In this document: positions 18,874 to 27,176 of the stretch, in pieces
How positions within the stretch are numbered: position 1 is the first letter of the stretch
Layout: every line of letters begins with the position of its first letter
Source: Amycolatopsis sp. CA-126428
Lineage (GTDB): Bacteria > Actinomycetota > Actinomycetes > Mycobacteriales > Pseudonocardiaceae
Length of the DNA: 64,000 nucleotides
NCBI RefSeq assembly: GCF_002904335.1
Contig: NZ_PPHF01000169.1
Coordinates: forward strand, 1 to 64,000
Direction of reading: 5' to 3'
The notes under the pieces: model-generated
What the model saw: only the letters and a program-made list of their open reading frames with translations
Told to the model about the DNA's origin: nothing
Database searches by the model: none
Translations under genes and position numbers: made by a program

Positions 18874-19638
18874 TTGTGGTTAGGTGGCCGCGTGCTCTGT
18901 TTCGGCGGCAGCGGCGTGCCGATCGTTCTGCTCCACGGCCTGATGGGCCGGGCGCGGACGTGGTGGCGGGTCGCGGAGTGGCTCCGGCCCTACGGCGCGG
19001 TGTACGGCCTGGACGCGCGCGGCCACGGAACCGCCCCGCGCGTCGGGCCGTGGACGACCGAGCGCTTCGCCGACGACGTCGCCGAAGCGCTGCGGACCCT
19101 CGACGCGGGCCCGGCGGTGCTCATCGGGCACTCGATGGGCGGCCTGCACGCCTGGGCGACCGCCGCGCGGCACCCGGAGCTGGTGCGCGCGGTCGTGTCG
19201 GAGGACTTCGCGCCGGATCAGCGCGGCCGGACCGTGGAGACCTGGCGCGGCTACTTCGAGAGCTGGCCGGTCCCGTTCTCCTCGCTCGACCACGTCCGGG
19301 AGTTCTTCGGTGACGCGGGCAGGTACTTCGCGGACTGCGTCGAGGAGCGTGCCGATGGGTTCCACCTGGTCGCCGACCTCGAAGACCTGTACGTGATCGC
19401 CGCCGAATGGGGCCGCCGGGACTACTGGGACGTCGTCGAGGCGATCCGCTGCCCGTTGCTGCTGGTCGAGGGCGAGCACACGGCGATGCCGCCGGGCCAG
19501 CAGGCCGAAGTCGCCGACCGCGTCCCGGGTGCGAAACACCTGGTGGTGCCGGGTTCGGCCCACTTGCCCCACGACGAGGCCCCGGAGATCTACCGCGGCG
19601 CGGTCGAAGCCTTCCTCGCCCAGGTCATGACCCGCTGA
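18874..19638 (+). CDS. Alpha/beta hydrolase (Rv3591c-like)
   Basis: This protein of about 254 residues has the alpha/beta-hydrolase landmarks: oxyanion HGLMGRARTW, nucleophile elbow GHSMGG, acid in LLVEGEHTAMPPG and histidine in PGSAHLPHDEAPE. The start is uncertain: TTG at 18874 or GTG at 18892. The latter has AGGTGG four bases upstream and is a little more likely. Together with mhuD, mutY and the amidase, the gene reproduces neighbours of mycobacterial clpC1. The substrate is unknown. Confidence 0.85.
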   Translation: MWLGGRVLCFGGSGVPIVLLHGLMGRARTWWRVAEWLRPYGAVYGLDARGHGTAPRVGPWTTERFADDVAEALRTLDAGPAVLIGHSMGGLHAWATAARHPELVRAVVSEDFAPDQRGRTVETWRGYFESWPVPFSSLDHVREFFGDAGRYFADCVEERADGFHLVADLEDLYVIAAEWGRRDYWDVVEAIRCPLLLVEGEHTAMPPGQQAEVADRVPGAKHLVVPGSAHLPHDEAPEIYRGAVEAFLAQVMTR

Positions 19639-19644
19639 ACCGGA

Positions 19645-19767
19645 CGACACGCGTGATTGCCGAGTCGACACGCGTGATCAGAGGGACGACACGCCGTGCA
19701 CGCCGTTGTGCCGCCGTGTCGACCCTCCAATCACGCGTGTCGACCTTTCAATCACGCGTGTCGACCC
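19645..19767. repeat. Cluster of inverted 15-base repeats between convergent genes
   Basis: CGACACGCGTGAT occurs at 19645 and 19666 and, degraded, near 19686. Its complement ATCACGCGTGTCG occurs at 19730 and 19751, each followed by ACC. The array can fold into a long multi-branched hairpin in the 130 bases between the hydrolase and amidase genes. Transcription termination is likely; the repeated make-up suggests a dispersed intergenic repeat. Confidence 0.8.
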
Positions 19768-19768
19768 T

Positions 19769-20725
19769 TCAGGACCGGGCCAGGTCCGCTCGCCAGGCCG
19801 CCGTGGAGCGATCCGAGGGGACGATCAGCGGCCAGACGTCCGCGCCGAGGAAGCCGGTCTCGTCGGACGCCTTCGCCGCGGTGCACGTGTCGCGGGCCAA
19901 CCCGGCCTGAACGGACAAAGCGGCCACCGCGTCCTTTGTGGACTTTCCGAAGACGCCGTCGGTGGGGACGCCGAACCCGGAGGCACGCAGGAACTGCTGC
20001 GCCACCTGCACCTTCCGGCCCGTGTCGCCCGGCTTGAGCAGTGGCCACTCGGCCTCGGCACGCGTGATCGCGACGCCGAGGACGCGGCCGACGGCCGTCC
20101 GGAGCTCCGGCAGCCGGTTGTAGAGCACCTGGCCGGGGCATTCGGTCGAGTTGAAGTCGCGGTGGCCCTTGATGAACTCCGGGGCGATGCCGTACTGGCT
20201 CGCGATGTAGGCGACGAGCGAGACCAGAGAGTTCCACAGGGCCGGCGGCACGTCGACCGTGCTGTACAGGCCCTCGTTCTCGATGCCGATGACCTCGCTG
20301 TTGTGGTTGCCGACGTTCGCGCCCTGGACGTGCTGCGTGCCGCCGCGCAGGATCTCGAGGCTGCGGTGCCGGCCTTCGGTGATGAACCCGCCGCGGCTGT
20401 TCGTGAATTGCTGGCCGCTGTCGATCCAGCCGTTCTTGTCCATGTGCAGGTTCTGGATGTAGCGCGAGACGTAGAACGCGCGCGCCAGCGAGAAGTCGTC
20501 GTTCATCGGCGGGTCGACCGCGTGGTGCACGACGATGTACGTCGGCTTGTGGTTCTCGACCACGATCGTGCCGGTGGCGGGCCGGGCGCCCCAGTCGGAC
20601 GTCGGGTGGATCGTCGGTGCCGGAGCGGCCGCGCCGGCCGTTCCCGTGGTCGTCATCCCCAGTGCGCCGGCCGCGGTCGCGGTCACCCCCGCCTTGAGCA
20701 GGGTCCGGCGGTCAACAGTGACCAT
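19769..20725 (-). CDS. Secreted N-acetylmuramoyl-L-alanine amidase with peptidoglycan-binding domain
   Basis: This 318-residue protein starts with a Tat signal (DRRTLLKAGVTATAAG). An amidase_2/PGRP domain follows; its zinc ligands lie in VVHHAVDPP, in the IGIENEG region and in KGHRDFNSTECPGQ. A C-terminal peptidoglycan-binding helical repeat is visible as LLKPGDTGRKVQVAQQFL and GVFGKSTKDAVAALS. It should cleave the peptide stem from muramic acid at the cell wall. Start at 20725 is chosen for the Tat motif; no clear ribosome site is seen. The position matches the Rv3594-like amidase near clpC1. Confidence 0.9.
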   Translation of the reverse strand: MVTVDRRTLLKAGVTATAAGALGMTTTGTAGAAAPAPTIHPTSDWGARPATGTIVVENHKPTYIVVHHAVDPPMNDDFSLARAFYVSRYIQNLHMDKNGWIDSGQQFTNSRGGFITEGRHRSLEILRGGTQHVQGANVGNHNSEVIGIENEGLYSTVDVPPALWNSLVSLVAYIASQYGIAPEFIKGHRDFNSTECPGQVLYNRLPELRTAVGRVLGVAITRAEAEWPLLKPGDTGRKVQVAQQFLRASGFGVPTDGVFGKSTKDAVAALSVQAGLARDTCTAAKASDETGFLGADVWPLIVPSDRSTAAWRADLARS

Positions 20726-20788
20726 GGGTGAAACGGTAACTCCGGAACGCGCCGATGACAACTATTGACCAACTTTGGTCGTAACGCG

Positions 20789-21664
20789 TCAGTGTTCGCC
20801 CGGGAGGGCGAACAGCCCGTCTCGGGTCTGCTCCAGCAGGCCGTCGACCAGCAGGGAGTCCAGGCAGCGGTCGCGCTGGCCGACGTCGTGCCAGACGAGG
20901 TCGAGGCGGGCCTTGTCGACCGGGCCTTCGCTGCCGCGCAGCACGTCGAGCAGCCGTCCGCGGACGTACCGGTCGGTGCCCGCGTACCGCTGCACCGGCT
21001 TGGCCGGGCCGGCGTACTCGGGCCGGCCGGCGTGCTGCCACGCGCACTCGGCGTAGATCGGGCAGTCCGCGCACTTCGGGGCGCGCGCGGTGCAGATCAA
21101 CGCGCCCAGCTCCATGATCGCCGCCGAGAAGCGCGCCGCGGGTGCGTCCTCGGCGGGCAGCAGCGCCTCGACGTCGGCCATGTCCCGGGTGTTGGACGCC
21201 GGCCCGGCGTCCCCGGCCCCGTGCACCGCCCGCGCGACGACCCGCCGCACGTTCGTGTCGACGACCGGCGCCCGCCGGCCGTAGGCGAACGCGGCGACGG
21301 CGCGCGCGGTGTAGGCGCCGATCCCGGGCAGCGCGAGCAGAGTGTCCACATCGGACGGAACGACGTCGCCGTGGTGGCGCGCGATGACCCCGGCAGCCTC
21401 GTGCAACCGCAGCGCCCGGCGCGGGTAGCCGAGCTTGCCCCACGCCCGCACGACCTCGCCCTGCGACGACGCGGCCAGCGCCGAGGGCACCGGCCAGCGC
21501 GCCATCCACTCGAGCCAGATCGGCTGCACCCGGACGACGGGGGTCTGCTGCAGCATGATTTCGCTGACCAGGACGCCCCAGGCCGAGCAGGTGGGCTCGC
21601 GCCACGGGAGATCCCGGCCGTGCGCGGAGAACCAGTCGAGCAGTACGTCAGCGTCCACAGCCAC
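20789..21664 (-). CDS. mutY: A/G-specific adenine glycosylase
   Basis: This 291-residue base-excision repair enzyme removes adenine opposite 8-oxoguanine. Visible features are the catalytic region SEIMLQQTPVVRV, the helix-hairpin-helix LPGIGAYTARAVAAFAYG with VVDTNVRRV, and the [4Fe-4S] ligands C-x6-C-x2-C-x5-C in CTARAPKCADCPIYAEC. The C-terminal Nudix-like oxoG-recognition domain is reduced to about 60 residues, as in mycobacterial MutY. Start is GTG at 21664; a second GTG six bases in is possible. Identification is secure. Confidence 0.96.
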   Translation of the reverse strand: MAVDADVLLDWFSAHGRDLPWREPTCSAWGVLVSEIMLQQTPVVRVQPIWLEWMARWPVPSALAASSQGEVVRAWGKLGYPRRALRLHEAAGVIARHHGDVVPSDVDTLLALPGIGAYTARAVAAFAYGRRAPVVDTNVRRVVARAVHGAGDAGPASNTRDMADVEALLPAEDAPAARFSAAIMELGALICTARAPKCADCPIYAECAWQHAGRPEYAGPAKPVQRYAGTDRYVRGRLLDVLRGSEGPVDKARLDLVWHDVGQRDRCLDSLLVDGLLEQTRDGLFALPGEH

Positions 21665-21673
21665 GCCGGGAGG

Positions 21674-22624
21674 CTACTTCGCGTACTTCGGCAGCTCGCG
21701 AGCGACCTCGCCCGGCGACGGCATGGCGGCGATCTCGTCGGCGAACGCGCGGGCCGCGTCGCGGCAGGAGGACGCCTTCCGGGCCTGTTCAGTGACGGCG
21801 TCCGCGCTCAGTTCGCCGGGCAGGAGGCGCCGTGCGGCACCGGCGGCGACGAGTGTGTCGGCGTTGGCGAACTGGTCGGCCCCTTGCGGCAGGACCAGCT
21901 GCGGCACGCCCGCGGCGAGCGCGCCCAGCGTGGTGCCGCTGCCGCCGTGGTGCACGACCAAGCCGGTGTGCGGCACCACCGCCGCCTGCGGCACCCAGGC
22001 CCGCAGGGTGACGTGGTCCGGCACCGGCCCGAGGTCCTCGGGAGGCACCCGGCCGGTGGCCACCACGAGGGGAACGTCGAGGGCGGCCAGCCCCTGGATC
22101 GCCGTCGTGAGCACCTCCGGGGTGCCGAAGGCGGTGCCGAGGGTCAGGTAGATCAGCGGCCCCCGGAAGTCGCCCGGCTCGGCGAAGGGAACGGGACGCA
22201 GGGCGACGCGCTCGGCGGTCGCGAGGAAGTCCGCCTCCTGCAACGACGGCGGGCAGATGTCGAGGTGCACGCCGCCGGTCGGCCGTTCGAAACCGATGTC
22301 ACGCGGGAACATCCGGCCGAACCCGTGCCAGAGCGACGGGATCCCGGCCCGCCGCGCGGCGACGCCCACCTCCGGGACGCCCCAGCCGTGCACGACCAGG
22401 TCCGGGCGCAACCGCGCCAGGTCCGGTTCGAGGTCTTCGGCGTAGATCTCGTAGAACGAGTCCGCGGGCCGGAACGGGTTGAGCCCGAGCCGGCGCAGCG
22501 GCGCGTGGACGTGCTCACCGGCGGCGAAGTCCACCCTGTGCCCGATGTCCCGCGCCGCGACCGCGAGCGGGACCATCGGGTAGGTGTGACCGGCGGACGC
22601 GAGCCCGGCGAAGAGAATGCGCAT
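21674..22624 (-). CDS. GT1-family glycosyltransferase
   Basis: This 316-residue enzyme has the UDP/TDP-sugar glycosyltransferase fold of macrolide and glycopeptide transferases. The N-terminal acceptor domain opens ILFAGLASAGHTYPMVPLA. The donor-binding signature is VVHHGGSGTTLGALAAGVPQ followed by LPQGADQFANA. It is shorter than most members (about 390), missing part of the N-terminal domain. The ATG at 22624 lies seven bases downstream of a 31-base palindrome that occupies the ribosome-site region. No aglycone pathway lies nearby, so the acceptor is unknown. Confidence 0.88.
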   Translation of the reverse strand: MRILFAGLASAGHTYPMVPLAVAARDIGHRVDFAAGEHVHAPLRRLGLNPFRPADSFYEIYAEDLEPDLARLRPDLVVHGWGVPEVGVAARRAGIPSLWHGFGRMFPRDIGFERPTGGVHLDICPPSLQEADFLATAERVALRPVPFAEPGDFRGPLIYLTLGTAFGTPEVLTTAIQGLAALDVPLVVATGRVPPEDLGPVPDHVTLRAWVPQAAVVPHTGLVVHHGGSGTTLGALAAGVPQLVLPQGADQFANADTLVAAGAARRLLPGELSADAVTEQARKASSCRDAARAFADEIAAMPSPGEVARELPKYAK

Positions 22625-22630
22625 GCTCGC

Positions 22631-22661
22631 CCCATTCGGATGTTAAGAACATCTGAATGGG
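22631..22661. promoter_or_regulatory. Palindrome abutting the glycosyltransferase start
   Basis: Arms CCCATTCGGATGTT and AACATCTGAATGGG (one mismatch) surround AAG. On the minus strand it ends seven bases before the glycosyltransferase ATG and starts ten bases after the carbonic anhydrase stop. It could be an operator, or a hairpin that ends the carbonic anhydrase transcript and masks the next ribosome site. Confidence 0.6.
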
Positions 22662-22670
22662 AACGATAGC

Positions 22671-23162
22671 CTACTGGACCTCGGTGAGCTTCCCGGTCTT
22701 CACGTCGTAGACGAACCCGCGCACGTTCTCGGTGTGCGGCAGGTAGGCACTGCGCCGCACCCGCTCCACCGACGTCCGGACACTGTTCTCGACGTTGCGG
22801 AACGCCTCGACCGACCACGTCGGCCGCAGGCCCGTGTCGCTCTCGAGCTCGTCCTTGAAGTCGTCCTCGGTCACCATCGAGAGGCCGCACTCGGTGTGCT
22901 GGACGATCAGCACCTCGCGCGTCCCCAGCTTGCGCTGGGACAGGGCCAGCGAACGGATCATGTCGTCGGTCACCACGCCGCCCGCGTTGCGGAGGACGTG
23001 CGACTCGCCTTGCAGGAGGCCGAACAGCTCGAACACCCGGATCCGGGCGTCCATGCAGGTCAGGACGGCCACCTGGAGGGACGGCTTCGGGGACGACCGA
23101 TCGCCGGGCGTCACCTCGCCGAGTTCCTGGTTGCGCTTGAGCAGTACGTCGATCGAGGTCAT
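22671..23162 (-). CDS. Beta-class carbonic anhydrase
   Basis: This 163-residue zinc enzyme interconverts CO2 and bicarbonate. The zinc ligands and catalytic dyad are in LTCMDARIRVF (Cys, Asp, Arg) and IVQHTECGLSM (His, Cys); HVLRNAGGVVTDD is the conserved active-site strand. The sequence is closer to the Rv1284 subtype than to Rv3588c, although its place next to mutY resembles the latter. The ATG at 23162 follows GGAAGG. Secure at family level. Confidence 0.95.
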   Translation of the reverse strand: MTSIDVLLKRNQELGEVTPGDRSSPKPSLQVAVLTCMDARIRVFELFGLLQGESHVLRNAGGVVTDDMIRSLALSQRKLGTREVLIVQHTECGLSMVTEDDFKDELESDTGLRPTWSVEAFRNVENSVRTSVERVRRSAYLPHTENVRGFVYDVKTGKLTEVQ

Positions 23163-23262
23163 CGGTCACCTTCCGGCCAGTGGCCCCGCGGCGCGGGCGT
23201 ACCACTCCATTTGACCTGGTGGGTACCCCGGCGGGCAATGCACTAAGGGCAATGTCACGACG

Positions 23263-24363
23263 TCAGCCGCCGAACCACGGCTCCTCGACGGTCCGCGGCG
23301 GGGCCGACGTCCGGCCGACGCGCAGCTCGGTCGGGAGGGTGATCGTCTTGGGTGCGCTCCGCTCGCCCGAGCTGAGCAGCAGCCGCCCGGCCACCTTGCC
23401 CTTCTCCAGGACCGGCTGGTGGACCGTGGTGAGCCCGATGCGCTCGGCTTCGGCGATGCCGTCGAAGCCGGTGACCGTGAGGTCCTGCGGCACCCGTAGC
23501 CCGCGGCGCTCGGCCTCCGCCATGGCGCCAAGTGCGAGGATGTCCGAGGTGCAGATCACCGCGGTGATCTGCGGGTAGGCGTCCAGCAGCTGGCGGGCCG
23601 CGGACGCGCCGTCGTCCACCGTGTGGTCGAAGCGCTCGACCACCGGGACGCCCGCCCAGTCGACGCCCGCCGCCGAGAACGCGACGGCCAGTGCCTCCAG
23701 CCGGGTGCGCTGGACGTGGAAGTGCGCGCCGCTCTGCCGGGTCGCGGAGACGAAGTCGTCGTTGCGCTCGCGGGCCAGCCGCATGCAGATCACGCCGACC
23801 TGCCGGTGTCCCAGCGTCACCAGGTGCTCGGCGATCTTGCCGACGGCGGCGGCGTCGTCCGGGCCGACGCGGTCGATGCCCTCGAGGCTGGGCTGGTCGA
23901 TGATCACCGTCGGCACCGGCCGCTCGAGCACCGCGGCCAGGTGCGGGTCGTCGTCCGGTACGGAGTAGACGACGAAGCCGTCGACGCCCGCCCGGTGCAC
24001 CGCGGCGACGTCCTCGCGGCCCGGGCTGGCCGGCACCAGGTGCAGGCCGACGCCGGCGTCTTCGCAGGCCAGCGCCAGTCCTTCGAGGACGCCGACGGCG
24101 GCGGGGTCGCGGAAGGCGTAGGAGAGGTTTTCGGTGAGCAGCAGCCCGACCGCGCCCGCCTTGCGCGTGCGCAGGGAGCGGGCGACCGGGTCAGGGCCGG
24201 GGTAGCCGAGGCGCCGCGCGGTCTCGAGGACGCGGCGGCGCAGTTCGGGGGACAGCTGGTCCGGCCGGTTGTAGGCGTTGGACACCGTGGTCCTGGACAC
24301 ACCGAGCTCCGCCGCGAGCGACGCCAGTGTCGCCTGCCTCCGGGTGCGAATAGGACGTCCCAT
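23263..24363 (-). CDS. LacI-family transcriptional regulator
   Basis: This 366-residue repressor has an N-terminal helix-turn-helix and hinge (ATLASLAAELGVSRTTVSNA, then RPDQLSPELRRRVLETARRLG). A periplasmic-binding-protein-like effector domain follows, with TVIIDQPSLEGIDRVG and VICTSDILALGAMAEAERRG. The start at 24363 is placed 10 residues before the HTH; the ribosome site is weak. It is divergent from the zinc importer, but its own target and sugar effector are not evident. No carbohydrate operon adjoins it. Confidence 0.9.
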   Translation of the reverse strand: MGRPIRTRRQATLASLAAELGVSRTTVSNAYNRPDQLSPELRRRVLETARRLGYPGPDPVARSLRTRKAGAVGLLLTENLSYAFRDPAAVGVLEGLALACEDAGVGLHLVPASPGREDVAAVHRAGVDGFVVYSVPDDDPHLAAVLERPVPTVIIDQPSLEGIDRVGPDDAAAVGKIAEHLVTLGHRQVGVICMRLARERNDDFVSATRQSGAHFHVQRTRLEALAVAFSAAGVDWAGVPVVERFDHTVDDGASAARQLLDAYPQITAVICTSDILALGAMAEAERRGLRVPQDLTVTGFDGIAEAERIGLTTVHQPVLEKGKVAGRLLLSSGERSAPKTITLPTELRVGRTSAPPRTVEEPWFGG

Positions 24364-24502
24364 CAGCAAACCGTAACGGTTCAGATCGGTTTCCTGAAGA
24401 GACACCCCGCGTGGTCGATGTCTCGATCCGCATGCGCGGAGACGCATACACCAATGCGCGATCTGATGGCCAGAAAGTCATCCGGATGGGGTAAGGTGAA
24501 TC

Positions 24503-24517
24503 TGACAACGGTTTCCA
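24503..24517 (+). promoter_or_regulatory. Candidate Zur box for znuACB
   Basis: TGACAACGGTTTCCA is an imperfect 15-base palindrome (core AAC-G-GTT) resembling actinobacterial Zur operators of the TGAnAAnGnTTTnCA type. It lies 33 bases before the znuA start. Zinc-dependent repression of the importer is inferred. Confidence 0.6.
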
Positions 24518-24549
24518 TTAGCGTCTGTGCCCCTCTCAGGAGTCAACCG

Positions 24550-25443
24550 ATGAGTTCCCGCCGCACCAGGAGCGTGCTCGCCGCCGCTTCGGCCCTGTCC
24601 GTGCTCGCCCTGGCCGCGTGCTCCGGCGGCGGCGCGCAGTCCGGCGGGTCCGGCAAGATCGAGGTCGTGGCTTCGACGGACGTCTGGGGCAGCGTCGTGA
24701 ACGCCGTCGGCGGCGACAAGGTCGAGGTCAAGTCGATCATCCACGACCCGTCGGCCGACCCGCACTCGTACGAGACGACGGCTGATGACGCGTTGGCGGC
24801 GAAGGACGCGAAGCTGCTGCTGTCCAACGGCGGCGGCTACGACGAGTTCTTCGGCAAGCTCACCGCGCAGGCCGGAGACGCGAAGAAGCTCGTCGCCTAC
24901 GACATCGCCGCGACCGGCGACGAGAACGAGCACGTCTGGTACGACCTGCCGGGCGTCGGCAAGGTCGCCGACCAGGTCGCGGCGCAGCTGGGCGAGCTGG
25001 AGCCCGCGTCGAAGCAGGCGTTCACCGACAACGCGACGGCGTTCAAGGCGAAGGTCGACGCGCTGGAGAAGCAGCTCGGCGAGCTGGGCGCGGCGCACCC
25101 GGGCACGAAGGTCGTCGTCACCGAGCCGGTGGCGCACTACCTGCTCCAGAGCGCGAAGCTGACGGACGCGACGCCGAAAGCCTTCTCGGACGCCGTCGAG
25201 AACGACACCGACGTCCCGGCCGGCGCCGTGAACGAGTACCAGCAGCTGATCGCGACCAAGCAGGTCAAGGCGCTGATCAACAACGCGCAGACGGTGACCC
25301 CGCTGACCCAGGACGTCGTCGGGCAGGCGAAGGCCGCCGGGATCGGCGTCGTCGACGTGACCGAGACGCTGCCGCTGGGTGCGACCGACTACATTGGCTG
25401 GATGACCGGGGAAGTAGACGCGCTGGCAGGAGCGTTGAAGTAA
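24550..25443 (+). CDS. znuA: Zinc ABC transporter substrate-binding lipoprotein
   Basis: This 297-residue cluster A-I metal-binding lipoprotein has its lipobox at SVLALAACSGGG. Metal ligands expected of the family are in DPSADPHSYETT (His), ENEHVWYDLPGV (His), TEPVAHYLLQ (His) and a late aspartate or glutamate in the C-domain. The histidine-rich loop of classical ZnuA is short. CAGGAG precedes the ATG with good spacing. It is first in an operon with ATPase and permease. Zinc rather than manganese is favoured by the Zur-like box and the histidine-rich tail of the ATPase. Confidence 0.88.
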   Translation: MSSRRTRSVLAAASALSVLALAACSGGGAQSGGSGKIEVVASTDVWGSVVNAVGGDKVEVKSIIHDPSADPHSYETTADDALAAKDAKLLLSNGGGYDEFFGKLTAQAGDAKKLVAYDIAATGDENEHVWYDLPGVGKVADQVAAQLGELEPASKQAFTDNATAFKAKVDALEKQLGELGAAHPGTKVVVTEPVAHYLLQSAKLTDATPKAFSDAVENDTDVPAGAVNEYQQLIATKQVKALINNAQTVTPLTQDVVGQAKAAGIGVVDVTETLPLGATDYIGWMTGEVDALAGALK

Positions 25444-25445
25444 CC

Positions 25446-26291
25446 ATGTCTCCCGTATCGGACGACGTACGCCCCGCGGTCCGGGTCCGCGGAGCGGGCC
25501 TGGCCTTCGGACCCCGGACCCTGTGGTCGGGGCTGGACCTCGTCGTCGAGCCGGGTGAGTTCCTCGCCGTGCTGGGGCCGAACGGGTCCGGCAAGAGCAG
25601 CTTCCTCAAGGCGCTGCTGGGCATGCAGGACCTGTCGGCGGGCACGGTCGAGATCGCGGGTGGCCGCCCGGGCGGCGCGAACCGCAAGGTCGGGTACATC
25701 CCGCAGCAGCGCGCGATCGACGAGTCGCTGACGCTGCGCGGCGTCGACCTGGTCGGACTGGGCCTCGACGGGCACCGCTGGGGTTTCGGCCTGGCCGGTA
25801 TGGCGGCCCGGCGGCGGCTCGTTTCCGAAGCGATCGACGCGGTGGGGGCCACGAGGTACGCGAAGCAGCCCGTCGGCCGGTTGTCCGGCGGCGAGCAGCA
25901 GCGGCTGCGGGTGGCGCAGGCCCTGGTCGGCGACCCCGAGGTGCTGCTGTGCGACGAGCCGCTGCTGTCGCTCGACCTGGCGCACCAGCGCGCGATCAGC
26001 GAGCTGATCGACTCCCGGCGGCGCTCGGCGGGCACGGCGGTGCTGTTCGTGACGCACGAGATCAACCCGGTGCTGCCGTTCGTCGACCGCGTCCTCTACC
26101 TGGTCAACGGCCAGTTCCGGATCGGCAAGCCGGACGAGGTCATGACGACCGAGACGCTTTCGCAGCTGTACGGGACCCGCGTCGAGGTGCTCAAGGTCGG
26201 CGGCCAGATCCACATCGCCGGCGCGCAGAGCGCGTTGTGCGAGGGGGAGCCGCACCACCACGAACACGACGTCGAAGAACAAGTGGGCTGA
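25446..26291 (+). CDS. znuC: Zinc ABC transporter ATPase
   Basis: This 281-residue ATPase starts two bases after the znuA stop. Walker A is GPNGSGKSS near residue 44, the Q-loop is in VGYIPQQRAI, the signature is RLSGGEQQRLRVAQAL and Walker B is VLLCDEPLLSLD, with the H-loop in FVTHE. A C-terminal tail rich in histidine and acidic residues (CEGEPHHHEHDVEEQ) could bind zinc and sense or buffer it, a feature seen in several ZnuC proteins. Coupled to the permease gene by a three-base gap. Confidence 0.92.
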   Translation: MSPVSDDVRPAVRVRGAGLAFGPRTLWSGLDLVVEPGEFLAVLGPNGSGKSSFLKALLGMQDLSAGTVEIAGGRPGGANRKVGYIPQQRAIDESLTLRGVDLVGLGLDGHRWGFGLAGMAARRRLVSEAIDAVGATRYAKQPVGRLSGGEQQRLRVAQALVGDPEVLLCDEPLLSLDLAHQRAISELIDSRRRSAGTAVLFVTHEINPVLPFVDRVLYLVNGQFRIGKPDEVMTTETLSQLYGTRVEVLKVGGQIHIAGAQSALCEGEPHHHEHDVEEQVG

Positions 26292-26294
26292 GTC

Positions 26295-27176
26295 TTGGAT
26301 CTGTTCGACTTCGGCAAGACCTGGGAGCTGATCACCGAGCTCGACGGCGTCCAGACGGCGTTGCTGGCGGCGGCGATCCTCGGCCTGGTGGCGGGCGTGC
26401 TGGGCCCGCTGATCGTGATGCGGCGGATGTCGTTCGCCGTGCACGGCACGTCCGAGCTGGCGTTCACCGGCGGCGCGGCGGCCCTGCTGCTCGGGATCGG
26501 CGTCGAGTACGGCGCGCTGATCGGCGCGGTGGTGGCGGCGCTGCTGCTGGGCATCCTCGGCGCGCGTGACGCCGACCGCGACTCGGTGATCGGCGTGATC
26601 CTGTCGTTCGGCCTCGGCATGGGCGTGCTGTTCCTGTCGTTCTACAAAGGACGGTCCGGGAACAAGTTCGGGATCCTGACCGGCCAGATCATCACGATCG
26701 ACTCGACGAACCTGACGTTGTTCGTGGTCTCGTCGGTGGTGGTGCTGGCGGTGCTGGCGCTGGTGTACCGGCCGTTGCTGTTCGCTTCGGTGGACCGGAA
26801 CGTGGCGGTGGCGCGCGGGGTCCCGGTGAAGACGCTGACGGTGGTGTTCGCGCTGCTGGTGGGTGTCTCGACGGCGCTGAGTGTGAAGGTGGTCGGCTCG
26901 CTGCTGGTGGTCGCCCTGATGGTGACGCCGGCGGCCGCGGCCGCTCGCGTGACGGCGTCCCCCTGGAAGGCGACGGTGCTTTCGGTGGTGTTCGCCGAGG
27001 TTTCGGCGATCGGCGGGATCGTGCTGTCGCTGGCCCCCGGCCTGCCGGTGAGCGCGTTCGTGACGGCGATTTCGTTCCTGATCTACGTCGTCTGCCGGGT
27101 GCTCGCCTGGCAGCGCGACCGCCGGACCCGGGTCCGGTCGGTGGACCCGGCTCCCGATCTGATCGCGGCGGCCTAA
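26295..27176 (+). CDS. znuB: Zinc ABC transporter permease
   Basis: This 293-residue ABC-3 family permease has eight or so hydrophobic helices, including ALLAAAILGLVAGVLGPLIV and LLVVALMVTPAAAAARVTAS, the latter being the conserved ABC-3 segment. It starts at a TTG three bases after the znuC stop, consistent with translational coupling. Its TAA stop interlocks with the TAG of the convergent DUF445 gene in CTAA (27173-27176). It completes the ZnuACB importer. Confidence 0.92.
   Translation: MDLFDFGKTWELITELDGVQTALLAAAILGLVAGVLGPLIVMRRMSFAVHGTSELAFTGGAAALLLGIGVEYGALIGAVVAALLLGILGARDADRDSVIGVILSFGLGMGVLFLSFYKGRSGNKFGILTGQIITIDSTNLTLFVVSSVVVLAVLALVYRPLLFASVDRNVAVARGVPVKTLTVVFALLVGVSTALSVKVVGSLLVVALMVTPAAAAARVTASPWKATVLSVVFAEVSAIGGIVLSLAPGLPVSAFVTAISFLIYVVCRVLAWQRDRRTRVRSVDPAPDLIAAA

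Noticed and set aside
19769-20237. Other small open frames over the amidase gene
   Set aside because: All lie in shadow frames of the amidase and have Arg/Pro/Gly-rich composition.
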